A stretch of 19,133 nt of DNA from CAZTJA01 sp964613745. Lineage in GTDB: Bacteria > Desulfobacterota > Desulfomonilia > Desulfomonilales > Desulfomonilaceae. How positions within the stretch are numbered: position 1 is the first letter of the stretch; every line of letters begins with the position of its first letter. The notes under the pieces are model-generated. The model had not been told where the DNA came from and did no database searches. It worked only from the letters and a program-made list of their open reading frames with translations. Positions 6,868 through 14,765 of the stretch are shown one piece after another. The stretch lies in the NCBI GenBank assembly GCA_964613745.1, contig CAZTJA010000057.1:1-19133 (forward strand). The letters are read 5' to 3'. Position numbers and translations under genes: made by a program.

Positions 6868-8184
6868 ATGAAGGAAGTGGGAATAGGCCTTATAGGTTTC
6901 GGTACCATCGGTACCGGTGTAGTCAAGATTTTGCAGGATAATGAAGGCATTATCCAGTCTAGAGTTGGATTGCCGATTAAACTTTTACGAATTTCCGACC
7001 TGGACATCACGACGGATCGCGGCATCAAAATTGATCGAGATTTACTCACCACAAACACGAGTGAGCTTCTCAATGATCCCCGAATATCAATTATAGTCGA
7101 ACTAATTGGGGGATATGAACCTGCAAAGAGTTTTATACTCACGGCCTTTCGCAACGGGAAGCAGGTAGTGACGGCAAATAAAGCTCTCCTGGCGGAATAT
7201 GGTCCTGAAGTGTTTAATGCGGCTCACACAAGCGGCGTAGATATAGCCTTTGAGGCTGCAGTTGCAGGCGGAATCCCGATCCTGAGATCCTTAAGGGAAG
7301 GTCTTGTCGCCAATAGATTTGAGAAAATTTTGGCCATATTGAACGGCACCTGCAACTATATCCTCACTGCTATGGATGCCCATCCTGGCGTGCAGTTCAA
7401 AGACATTCTCAAAGAAGCCCAAGACCTGGGATATGCTGAGGCTGATCCGAGCTTGGATATTGACGGAATAGACTCGGCACATAAATTGGTCTTGGTTCTC
7501 AGTCTCACGCACGGCATTAGACTGGCTGTTAAGGATGTTTTTATAGAAGGTATCAGGCACATCGACTCGTTCGATATTCGTCTAGCAAAGGAATTCGGGT
7601 ACAAGATCAAGCTACTTGCGGTCATAAACACTCATGGTGAGAATGTAGAAGCCCGTTTACATCCCACCATGATCCCGGAACAGCATCCTCTGGCCAGAGT
7701 CGACGGTGTCTTTAACGGTATTTATTTAAAAGGGGACATGGTTGGGGAACAGCTGTTCTATGGACGTGGAGCTGGAAGAGAACCGACAGCTTCTGCGGTT
7801 ATAGGTGATATAATAGAAACTGCTAGAAATGTTGTAAGAGGCGAAGCCGGTAGAGTACCGCCCCTTGGGTATCCGAATAATTGGCAAGCCCCCGGCAGGG
7901 TCTTGGATATGCAAGATGTTCACACAAATTATTACATCAGAGTCCAAGCTCAAGATCGCCCCAAAGTGTTGTCGAGAATTACAGGTATCATGGGTGATCA
8001 TTCGATAAGCATTCATTCAGTCGCTCAGAAAGGGCGAGAACACAATGGTTCCGTGCCGGTAGTTTTCATAACCCATGTTGCGAAGGAATCTGATGTTCGA
8101 CGTGCATGTGAAAAAATCAGCGACATGGAAATTGTCGAAGGTTTTCCTAAAATCATCAGAATTGAAGATGATACACTTTCTTAA
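6868..8184 (+). CDS. hom: Homoserine dehydrogenase
   Basis: This enzyme reduces aspartate-semialdehyde to homoserine with NAD(P)H, the branch-point step to threonine and methionine. The protein has 438 residues, the usual length of the monofunctional ACT-containing form. A Rossmann motif GFGTIGTG lies at residues 10-17, TANKALLAEYG includes the conserved N104-K105, and the catalytic-domain signature EAQDLGYAEADPSLDIDG is intact. From about residue 350 a C-terminal ACT domain (YYIRVQAQDRPKVLSRITG) is visible. In this family that domain gives feedback control by threonine. There is no fused aspartokinase. The ATG at 6868 has AGGTAAGGGA upstream. thrC begins 26 bases after its stop, in the same operon. 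Confidence 0.97.
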   Translation: MKEVGIGLIGFGTIGTGVVKILQDNEGIIQSRVGLPIKLLRISDLDITTDRGIKIDRDLLTTNTSELLNDPRISIIVELIGGYEPAKSFILTAFRNGKQVVTANKALLAEYGPEVFNAAHTSGVDIAFEAAVAGGIPILRSLREGLVANRFEKILAILNGTCNYILTAMDAHPGVQFKDILKEAQDLGYAEADPSLDIDGIDSAHKLVLVLSLTHGIRLAVKDVFIEGIRHIDSFDIRLAKEFGYKIKLLAVINTHGENVEARLHPTMIPEQHPLARVDGVFNGIYLKGDMVGEQLFYGRGAGREPTASAVIGDIIETARNVVRGEAGRVPPLGYPNNWQAPGRVLDMQDVHTNYYIRVQAQDRPKVLSRITGIMGDHSISIHSVAQKGREHNGSVPVVFITHVAKESDVRRACEKISDMEIVEGFPKIIRIEDDTLS

Positions 8185-8210
8185 CTACACTACATCGGAA
8201 AGATAAACTC

Positions 8211-9263
8211 ATGTGGAAGGGTATAATCAAACATTATCGGGATTTTTATCACTTCGAAAACGATGGGCACATCGTCACGATCTTGGAGGGGAATACACCG
8301 CTCATTCCGGCTCCTCGTTTGGCTAGTGAAATAAATCCCGGGTTGAACATATTCTTAAAATACGAAGGTCTCAACCCTACCGGCTCATTTAAAGATAGAG
8401 GAATGACTCTGGCCGTATCGAGAGCACTGGAGAGCGGTTCCCGTTCGGTAATTTGCGCCTCCACAGGAAATACATCCGCAGCAGCCGCGGCATATGCAGC
8501 ACGAGCCGGTTTGAAAGCCTTCGTTCTCATACCGGAGGGGAAAATAGCTCTCGGCAAACTTGCGCAGGCAATGATCCACGGGGCGACCGTAATCAAAATT
8601 CTGGGTAATTTTGATCAGGCGCTCACCCTTGTAAGGGAAATATCCTCAAACTACCCCATAACCCTGGTAAACTCTCTTAATCCCCACAGGATAGAAGGCC
8701 AGAAATCCGCTGCATTTGAGGTCTGCGACTCCTTGGGACGGGCTCCCGAGTACCATGCCCTACCCGTTGGAAATGCAGGAAATATCACTGCTTACTGGGC
8801 GGGGTATAAACATTATAATGATATCCAGAAAATTACTTCTCTACCAAAAATGATCGGCTTTCAAGCTCAAGGCGCGGCTCCGATCGTCATGGGGCACGTT
8901 TTCGAAAAACCGGAAACGGTTGCCACTGCAATCCGGATTGGGAACCCCGCATCCTGGAAGAAAGCCGAGACTGCTAGGGACGAGTCCGGTGGATTGATCG
9001 ATATGGTAACTGATGAAGAAATTCTTTCTGCATATCGCCTGGTGGCTTCAACTGAAGGCGTGTTCTGTGAACCTGCTTCGGCCGCTTCAATTGCCGGTGT
9101 AATCAAGAAGAATAATTCCGGATTCTTCAAAAAAGGAGAAACCATCGTGTGCACATTAACGGGACACGGGCTTAAAGATCCTGATAACGCAATTAAGGAA
9201 TCTCCGGACCCCGTGACCTGTGAACCCGAAATGAAGAAGGTGCTCAATGTCCTCGGATTCTAA
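8211..9263 (+). CDS. thrC: Threonine synthase
   Basis: This is a PLP-dependent lyase that converts O-phosphohomoserine and water to threonine and phosphate. The protein has 350 residues, matching the shorter bacterial/archaeal class of ThrC. EGNTPLIPAPRL lies at residues 26-37, the PLP lysine is K61 in NPTGSFKDRGM, CASTGNTSAAAAAYAARAG follows, and a glycine-rich phosphate-binding loop LPVGNAGNITAYW is present. The ATG at 8211 has GGAAAG about ten bases upstream. The gene overlaps the next one (ApgM-like) by 17 bases, which indicates tight co-translation. Its substrate requires a homoserine kinase, yet no classical thrB lies in this operon. Confidence 0.96.
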   Translation: MWKGIIKHYRDFYHFENDGHIVTILEGNTPLIPAPRLASEINPGLNIFLKYEGLNPTGSFKDRGMTLAVSRALESGSRSVICASTGNTSAAAAAYAARAGLKAFVLIPEGKIALGKLAQAMIHGATVIKILGNFDQALTLVREISSNYPITLVNSLNPHRIEGQKSAAFEVCDSLGRAPEYHALPVGNAGNITAYWAGYKHYNDIQKITSLPKMIGFQAQGAAPIVMGHVFEKPETVATAIRIGNPASWKKAETARDESGGLIDMVTDEEILSAYRLVASTEGVFCEPASAASIAGVIKKNNSGFFKKGETIVCTLTGHGLKDPDNAIKESPDPVTCEPEMKKVLNVLGF

Positions 9264-10464
9264 TCGCAAATATCTGATACTGGTTCCGGATGGTATGTCG
9301 GACATACCCGGATCTTCACCCACGCCTATGGAAAGTGCCAGGACACCATGGATGGACAAAATTGCATCCTTGGGTGAGCTTGGGATTGCGGAAACCATAC
9401 CCAAAGGAATGGATGCCGGCAGCGACGTCGCAAATCTCGCAATAATGGGATATTCACCATCAGAAATCTACACAGGAAGAGCTCCCTTTGAAGCTATTTC
9501 CATGGGGATTTCACTTAAACCGAATGACCTGGCTTTTCGATTAAACTTAGTCACTCTCGAACGCAATTTTACTATGATGGCGGATCACAGCTCGGACCAC
9601 ATTTCCACGCCTGAAGCTCATGAGATTGCTCGATCACTCGAACCGGAAGCTGAACACCTGGGCCTCAAAATCTACCCCGGTGTGTCGTATCGCAATCTGT
9701 TGGTCTGGACTGATGGACCGGACGGCTGCATAACCCATCCGCCCCATGATATACCCGGTGAACCAATAGCGCACTTTTTACCCAAGGGACCGGGTGCTGA
9801 TGTTCTCATACGTTTGATGTTGAAATCATGGAAAATTCTGGAAAATCATCCGGTAAATCAGCGAAGGGCAAAAAGATGTCAGGGCACTGCAAATTCCGTA
9901 TGGCCCTGGGGCCAAGGAAGGCCCCCGAAAATACCGACCCTGAAGGAAAGATTTGGAATCGAGGGTTCAGTCGTAGCTGCAGTGGATCTAATCCGTGGCA
10001 TCGGTAAATATGCAGGACTCGACATTATAGATGTGGTCGGAGCTACCGGTTATTTGGATACGAACTACGAAGGAAAGGTTGAAGCTGCTCTAAAATCTCT
10101 AGAAAATCGAGATTTCGTCTATCTTCATGTGGAAGCTCCTGATGAAGCCGGCCACTCAGGTCAAAAGGACCTGAAGATCAAAGCAATAGAAGACTTTGAT
10201 AACAGAATTCTCGGACCAATCTTGACCGGATTAGAGAAATTTGCTGAATGGAGAATTCTCTTGATGCCTGATCACTGCACACCGGTCAACTTAAGGACGC
10301 ACACATCTGATCCTGTTCCGTACGTATTGTTAGATTCCGCCAACTGGAAGGCCGATGCAACAACAAATCTGAAGTTTTCGGAAACAACGGCCAAGTCTCA
10401 TAACAGTGAGGTTCAGTCAGGTCAACTGCTCATAAATAGGCTTCTGAATAGGGAATCGGCATAG
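9247..10464 (+). CDS. apgM: Archaeal-type phosphoglycerate mutase homologue, proposed alternative homoserine kinase
   Basis: This is a 405-residue alkaline-phosphatase-superfamily protein of the cofactor-independent (ApgM) phosphoglycerate mutase type. LVPDGMSD (residues 12-19) supplies the first metal-binding aspartate, the phospho-accepting serine is S59 in AGSDVANLAIMGY, and HVEAPDEAGHSG plus LMPDHCTPVNLRTHTSDPVPY hold the other metal ligands. A subclade of this family has been proposed from gene context (TIGR02535, from memory) to serve as the homoserine kinase in species lacking ThrB. Its position, overlapping thrC by 17 bases and downstream of hom, fits that proposal exactly. The ATG at 9247 has AGAAGG about eight bases upstream. 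A plain glycolytic mutase role cannot be excluded, since the catalytic residues look normal. Confidence 0.92.
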   Translation: MSSDSNRKYLILVPDGMSDIPGSSPTPMESARTPWMDKIASLGELGIAETIPKGMDAGSDVANLAIMGYSPSEIYTGRAPFEAISMGISLKPNDLAFRLNLVTLERNFTMMADHSSDHISTPEAHEIARSLEPEAEHLGLKIYPGVSYRNLLVWTDGPDGCITHPPHDIPGEPIAHFLPKGPGADVLIRLMLKSWKILENHPVNQRRAKRCQGTANSVWPWGQGRPPKIPTLKERFGIEGSVVAAVDLIRGIGKYAGLDIIDVVGATGYLDTNYEGKVEAALKSLENRDFVYLHVEAPDEAGHSGQKDLKIKAIEDFDNRILGPILTGLEKFAEWRILLMPDHCTPVNLRTHTSDPVPYVLLDSANWKADATTNLKFSETTAKSHNSEVQSGQLLINRLLNRESA

Positions 10465-10508
10465 GAATTCTGAAGAATTGCCGGGGCAACATAGTTGGCA
10501 TTAATATT

Positions 10509-10541
10509 AAAAGGTTCGGGTAAATTTCCCGAACCTTTTTT
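10509..10541 (+). terminator. Strong rho-independent terminator of the threonine operon
   Basis: AAGGTTCGGG (10511-10520) and CCCGAACCTT (10528-10537) form a perfect ten-base stem with a seven-base loop. It is preceded by an A-run and followed by TTTT (10538-10541). It lies 46 bases after the apgM-like stop. The A/T symmetry suggests it can work in both directions. Confidence 0.92.
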
Positions 10542-10620
10542 GTTTGTGGGCCTACTATTCGGATGCGCGATGTTTATTTTTAATGATGTGAAAGCGCCGA
10601 GCACCCCGAAAGGATAACCC

Positions 10621-10869
10621 ATGGAGAAGTTCGAGTATAAAATGACGGTCCATTCGAACGATACTTTCAGTAGGGTGACCTACTTCTGTAGTGCTGAAGG
10701 GAACTGTGCTCAGAACATACTCCCGGAGAATGAATCGTACATACTCGTCAAATTACTAAACGAGTTTGGAAATGACGGATGGGAGTTGATTCAGCTTGAA
10801 TTCGGCACTGGCGGTGTCATGGCTTTTTGGAAGAGACGTCAATTAGAAAGCTCTGAAGAAAAGATCTAA
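10621..10869 (+). CDS. Small DUF4177-like protein
   Basis: This is an 82-residue protein without signal peptide or membrane segment. The pattern KFEYKM at the start, then LLNEFGNDGWELIQLE and a final GVMAFWKRR, is that of DUF4177 proteins (a tyrosine-containing beta strand, a helix, the GWEL core, and a closing KR strand). The function of that family is unknown to me. AAAGGA lies about seven bases before the ATG at 10621. The gene is the first after the strong terminator, and copZ starts 30 bases after its stop, so it probably leads the copper operon. Two cysteines (in FCSAEGNC) are present but do not form a clear metal motif. Confidence 0.65.
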   Translation: MEKFEYKMTVHSNDTFSRVTYFCSAEGNCAQNILPENESYILVKLLNEFGNDGWELIQLEFGTGGVMAFWKRRQLESSEEKI

Positions 10870-10899
10870 ACTAAGAAGCAATTTTCAAAGGAGGAAAAA

Positions 10900-11100
10900 A
10901 TGCAGGAAGTCTTAAAAATCAAAGGCATGTCGTGCGGTCATTGCGTCAATGCAGTGGCGAAAGCTTTATCCGAGGTGGAGGGAGTTTCAGACGTGAAAGT
11001 CAGCATTGAAAAAGGCGAAGCATCTTTCAGCCGAACTGATGCAGCGGACATGTCACAAATAAAGAAAAGAATAGAACGGGCCGGGTACGAAGTTGGTTAG
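10900..11100 (+). CDS. copZ: Copper chaperone CopZ (single heavy-metal-associated domain)
   Basis: This is a 66-residue one-domain protein that binds Cu(I) in the cytoplasm and hands it to the N-terminal domains of CopA. The metal site is GMSCGHC, with C12 and C15 in the MxCxxC loop, followed by VNAVAKALSEVEGV and the closing AGYEVG of the ferredoxin-like HMA fold. An excellent AAAGGAGG lies five bases before the ATG at 10900. Its stop codon overlaps the start of copA by eight bases. Confidence 0.94.
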   Translation: MQEVLKIKGMSCGHCVNAVAKALSEVEGVSDVKVSIEKGEASFSRTDAADMSQIKKRIERAGYEVG

Positions 11101-13558
11101 AGAACGGATCAAGATCGGTGGCATGAGCTGTGCTGCATGCGTAAGACGGGTTGAAAACGGCTTAAAAGAGCTTGACGGGGTTCTAGGCGCGGAAGTCAAT
11201 TTTGCCACCGAAACAGCCACAGTCGAATACGACGAGACCGTAACAAATCCAAGCAAAATAGAGGAAAGAATTCAAGATCTGGGTTATGAACCCTTTCAGC
11301 GAACTGATCCAAAAGAAGCAAGGCTAAGCATTCTAGTTGGTGGCATGACTTGTGCCGCCTGTGTGAGAAGGGTTGAACAAACATTGTCCGGCGTACCGGG
11401 AGTGGTTTCTGCAAATGTGAATTTTGCGAATTCAAAAGCATTCTTGACCTATAATCCTGACCTAATGGATTTTGCCGCCATTCAGAAAGCTATATCCGAT
11501 TCCGGTTATGAATTCCTGGGAATAGTTGGTCAAACTGAAGTAGACCCTCTGGAAGAGGCATCGCGACGTGAAACATACGAGCTGAAGAGAAAGCTTTGGG
11601 TTGGCGCAATCCTGAGTGTTCTCATACATGTAGTATCAATGCCGCACCTCGTGCCTTTCCTGTCGAGAATACCTCATCATGTCATTCTCCTCATTCTTTT
11701 CGTGATGACTACCCCGGTAGTTTTTTGGACCGGCAGCAGATTTTTTACAGGCGCCTGGAAAGCTTTGAAACAGCGAACCAGCGATATGAACACGCTTGTC
11801 GCTGTGGGCGCTTTGTCTGCCTATTTATACTCCACGGTTGTTGCGTTTTTCCCAGGTGCCTTTCATTCGACCGGTGAAGCCCCCGTGTATTTTGACGGTG
11901 CGGCTATGATCATCACTCTAATACTCTTGGGCCGTTACCTCGAATCCCGTGCCAAAGGTCGTACTTCAGAAGCAATTAAAAAATTGGTTGGTCTAAAACC
12001 CAAGACAGCCAATGTCCTGAAGAATGACAAAGAGATAGAAGTGCCCATAGAGCTGGTGTCAGTAGGAGACATCGTCGTAGTCAGGCCGGGAGAAAAGATT
12101 GCCACCGATGGTATTGTTATTTCCGGGACCTCTGCGGTTGATGAGTCAATGTTGACTGGTGAAAGCGTACCAGTTTCTAAGGAAGAGGGAAGTTCAGTTT
12201 TCGGAGCTACAGTTAATCGAGCCGGAATGTTCCGATTTCAAGCTACCAAAGTCGGGTCTGAAACCGCGCTTGCGCAAATAATCAGGTTGGTGGAGGAAGC
12301 TCAGGGAACGAAAGCTCCCATACAGAGGATAGCTGATAGGGTCGCAGCTGTATTTGTGCCGACAGTATTTGCCATTGCATTTATTACGTTTGTCATCTGG
12401 GCCTTTGTCGTCCCTGAACCCTCTTTGTCCAGAGCTATACTAAACTTCGTTTCCGTTCTTATCATCGCTTGCCCGTGTGCACTTGGGCTTGCAACACCGA
12501 CTGCGATAATAGTTGGTACCGGGGCGGGAGCCGAAAAGGGTATTCTGATCAAGAACGGTGAAAGTTTAGAAAAAGCGTATGAGCTTTCGACAGTTGTCTT
12601 CGACAAAACGGGAACACTTACTCGGGGCCGGCCAACAGTTAAAAAGGTAATAGGATTAAACGGCTACTCAGAAAATCAAATACTTAGAATGGCTTTTTCT
12701 ATAGAAGCCGCTTCGGAACATCCTCTAGGATCCGCCATTGTGGAGAAAGGTCGCGAGCTAGGATTACCAATCGAACAGGTTCAAAATTTCGAAGCGGTGT
12801 CAGGCCTGGGAGTCAGAGGAGCCTTAAACTCTTCTCACGTCCTTATTGGTAACATGAGATATATGGAAGAGAATGGGATTGATCTCGGTGTTGCTCGCCT
12901 TGAAGCGGACAAATTGGCCGATCAAGGCCACACGGCTGTTTTCGTTTCGGAAGGACGGCACTTAATTGGAATCATCGGAATCTCGGATGTGGAGCGAGAG
13001 TCCGCCAAGAAAGCTGTTTCAATGTTGAAAGACATGGGTCTCAAATGCGTCATGATCACGGGGGATAATAAAAAAACTGCTCAGGCCATCGGAAAATCCG
13101 TCGGCATCGAGGAAATCATGGCTGAGGTTATGCCCGCCAAAAAGTCCGAAGCTGTCCGGAACCTCCAAAGCCAAGGTGAAGTAGTGGCAATGGTCGGTGA
13201 CGGCATAAATGACGCCCCCGCTCTGACTGCCGCGGACATAGGTATAGCCATAGGAGCGGGCACCGATGTGGCCATTGAATCTGCAGACATCACTCTCATC
13301 AAAGATGACTTGAGATTAGTTCCTGCAGCAATAAATCTTTCCAGAAAGACAATGAAGATTATCAAGCAGAATCTTTTTTGGGCATTTTTTTACAATGTTC
13401 TTGGCATACCACTTGCCGCCGGGGTTTTTTATCCTTTCTTCGGCATCCTTCTCAGCCCGGTCTTCGCCGCGGCGGCTATGGCCTTTAGCTCCGTTTCGGT
13501 AGTAAGCAATTCCCTTCGACTACGATATGCCGCACGCAAAGCTACTGCTTTCGAGTAA
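11093..13558 (+). CDS. copA: Copper-exporting P1B-type ATPase CopA
   Basis: This is an 821-residue inner-membrane pump that exports Cu(I) to the periplasm using ATP. Two N-terminal HMA domains carry MSCAAC (C13, C16) and MTCAAC (C87, C90). The ion path has CPC at residues 460-462 together with YN and MAFSS in the last membrane segments, the set diagnostic of Cu(I) transport. The phosphorylated aspartate is D504 in DKTGTLT, HPLG gives the P1B nucleotide-binding motif, and GDGINDAPA (702-710) completes the hinge. The start is TTG at 11093, eight bases inside copZ. No ATG lies before the first HMA domain, so a TTG start with translational coupling to copZ is the best reading. The 3' end overlaps the converging DUF2156 gene by 17 bases. 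Confidence 0.97.
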   Translation: MVRERIKIGGMSCAACVRRVENGLKELDGVLGAEVNFATETATVEYDETVTNPSKIEERIQDLGYEPFQRTDPKEARLSILVGGMTCAACVRRVEQTLSGVPGVVSANVNFANSKAFLTYNPDLMDFAAIQKAISDSGYEFLGIVGQTEVDPLEEASRRETYELKRKLWVGAILSVLIHVVSMPHLVPFLSRIPHHVILLILFVMTTPVVFWTGSRFFTGAWKALKQRTSDMNTLVAVGALSAYLYSTVVAFFPGAFHSTGEAPVYFDGAAMIITLILLGRYLESRAKGRTSEAIKKLVGLKPKTANVLKNDKEIEVPIELVSVGDIVVVRPGEKIATDGIVISGTSAVDESMLTGESVPVSKEEGSSVFGATVNRAGMFRFQATKVGSETALAQIIRLVEEAQGTKAPIQRIADRVAAVFVPTVFAIAFITFVIWAFVVPEPSLSRAILNFVSVLIIACPCALGLATPTAIIVGTGAGAEKGILIKNGESLEKAYELSTVVFDKTGTLTRGRPTVKKVIGLNGYSENQILRMAFSIEAASEHPLGSAIVEKGRELGLPIEQVQNFEAVSGLGVRGALNSSHVLIGNMRYMEENGIDLGVARLEADKLADQGHTAVFVSEGRHLIGIIGISDVERESAKKAVSMLKDMGLKCVMITGDNKKTAQAIGKSVGIEEIMAEVMPAKKSEAVRNLQSQGEVVAMVGDGINDAPALTAADIGIAIGAGTDVAIESADITLIKDDLRLVPAAINLSRKTMKIIKQNLFWAFFYNVLGIPLAAGVFYPFFGILLSPVFAAAAMAFSSVSVVSNSLRLRYAARKATAFE

Positions 13559-14426
13559 TCACGAATTTTTCAATCATGTGATGAGGATAGTATGACTGTT
13601 TTGCTTGTCTCAACCCGCTAATGCCAAGATCCTGTTCCCGATTGATATATTTAAAATCCGTGAAGTTATTGGCACAAAACAGCTGATTGATAGCGGCATA
13701 CAGTCCATTGATTTCCGGGTTCGCCTTTTCTATGTGTATAACTGCAGTTTCATCATTGAGCCTTTCACCCAGAGCAAAGGCTTCAACTTTATTGTCGATG
13801 AGAATTCCCCCTCCTCTGAAATCAAGTTCTTCATAGTTTATGAGCGCCTCGTATATCGCTTTGTCCTCTTGCAACAACTCTGGATCCTCGATACACTTTC
13901 TCATTTCACACCAGTCTTCCTGTAAATTAAGAAAGCAGTCTACCGAGTTTACGTCCAGATTTTTGTATTCAAATTCGAAATTTCGTGTGAACTTATTTAT
14001 ATGGTTCCGTTTCTTGTGATAGCGATTACCCGGTAATTCAATGAGATTCTTGGACAGATAAACATAATCACTATTGTCAATATCTTCCGAAACATTATAT
14101 GCTCCAGGATCAATCCACTGTTCTATGAACCTCTTTTCCGCTTTGGCTACATAGCCCGCTACTGAGAATTTTTCCAAATCATCAAAAATCGTCCTCAAAG
14201 CATCTTCTTTATTGCCCATACCGATGGGAGGGGTGCCGAAGTATTCTCCGGCATCATTACGGAGCAAAATTACAAGAAGATCATTAATCCTTTTCCAGAT
14301 TGGTTTATAACGGCAACGCCACATAAACAGATTAGTGAAAGTAAATTCAGAAGCTAGAGGTGGATCAAGCTTGAGAAATTCGCAAATTATCGGCTTATCT
14401 TCTAAACTCAGTCGTTTAAAGTCCAT
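13542..14426 (-). CDS. DUF2156 protein, stand-alone lysylphosphatidylglycerol-synthase-like aminoacyltransferase domain
   Basis: This is a 294-residue protein with the GNAT-like double fold of DUF2156, the domain that forms the catalytic end of MprF and transfers an amino acid from aminoacyl-tRNA to phosphatidylglycerol. Family-typical pieces are PPLASEFTFTNLFMW near the start, YLSKNLIELPGNRYHKKRNH in the middle and FKYINREQDLGISGLRQAK near the end. There is no membrane flippase part, so this is the soluble short form. Whether it modifies lipid or another acceptor is unknown. The frame extends to a TTG 14 codons further up, but ATG at 14426 with GTGGAG about 12 bases upstream is the better start. 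It converges on copA with a 17-base overlap. Confidence 0.87.
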   Translation of the reverse strand: MDFKRLSLEDKPIICEFLKLDPPLASEFTFTNLFMWRCRYKPIWKRINDLLVILLRNDAGEYFGTPPIGMGNKEDALRTIFDDLEKFSVAGYVAKAEKRFIEQWIDPGAYNVSEDIDNSDYVYLSKNLIELPGNRYHKKRNHINKFTRNFEFEYKNLDVNSVDCFLNLQEDWCEMRKCIEDPELLQEDKAIYEALINYEELDFRGGGILIDNKVEAFALGERLNDETAVIHIEKANPEINGLYAAINQLFCANNFTDFKYINREQDLGISGLRQAKQSYYPHHMIEKFVITRKQ

Positions 14427-14469
14427 AAAAGAACATGGCTCCACTTTCCCAAAAAAGGTTCCCAACAAT

Positions 14470-14498
14470 TTGAATTCTACGCCCGAAATAGGTATCTT
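14470..14498 (+). promoter_or_regulatory. Possible promoter of the 57-residue small gene
   Basis: TTGAAT (14470-14475), a 17-base spacer and TATCTT (14493-14498) resemble a sigma-70 promoter. The small gene's start is about 85 bases downstream. The match is moderate (four of six bases in each hexamer), and a minus-strand promoter for the DUF2156 gene must lie in the same gap. Confidence 0.3.
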
Positions 14499-14585
14499 AC
14501 AATATACACGTCAGACACGGCAATGTAGGCCCAACTGTTATATATGGTAGGGTCCGGACGATCATTAATGTGAAATGGACCAAAT

Positions 14586-14759
14586 ATGAGTAAGGATGAA
14601 TTGAAAGAATTGATTTTGAAGAAAGCGGAAAATGGCAGGATTTCCTGTAGTGACGCCGGTGATATCGCCGATCAAACCGGTACACCAAAAAATGAGGTTG
14701 GTCGGTTAATCGACGAATTGAAAATCAAAATCGTCGCCTGTCAGTTGGGGTGTTTCTAA
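14586..14759 (+). CDS. Small helix-turn-helix-like protein ending in CQLGCF
   Basis: This is a 57-codon gene read directly from the sequence. The ATG at 14586 is preceded by a weak GGA, and TAA ends at 14759. The translation begins MSKDELKELILKKAENGRI and ends KIVACQLGCF. A helix (residues 3-15), a second segment with SDAGDIADQTG (22-32) and a third helix KNEVGRLIDELKIKI (35-49) look like a small winged-helix DNA-binding fold. Cysteines are C21, C52 and C56. The composition and periodicity are protein-like, and the frame fits the gap between DUF2156 and pilP, ending six bases before the converging pilP stop. I do not recognise a named family; a redox- or metal-sensing regulator is only a guess. 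Confidence 0.68.
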   Translation: MSKDELKELILKKAENGRISCSDAGDIADQTGTPKNEVGRLIDELKIKIVACQLGCF

Positions 14760-14765
14760 CTGGAA

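Noticed and set aside
14427..14468. Upstream TTG start for the DUF2156 protein
   Set aside because: There is no ribosome-binding site and no family match in the extra 14 residues; the ATG at 14426 is better.
14552..14559. Palindrome GTCCGGAC before the 57-residue gene
   Set aside because: Eight bases alone are expected by chance; there is no second copy or extended symmetry nearby.
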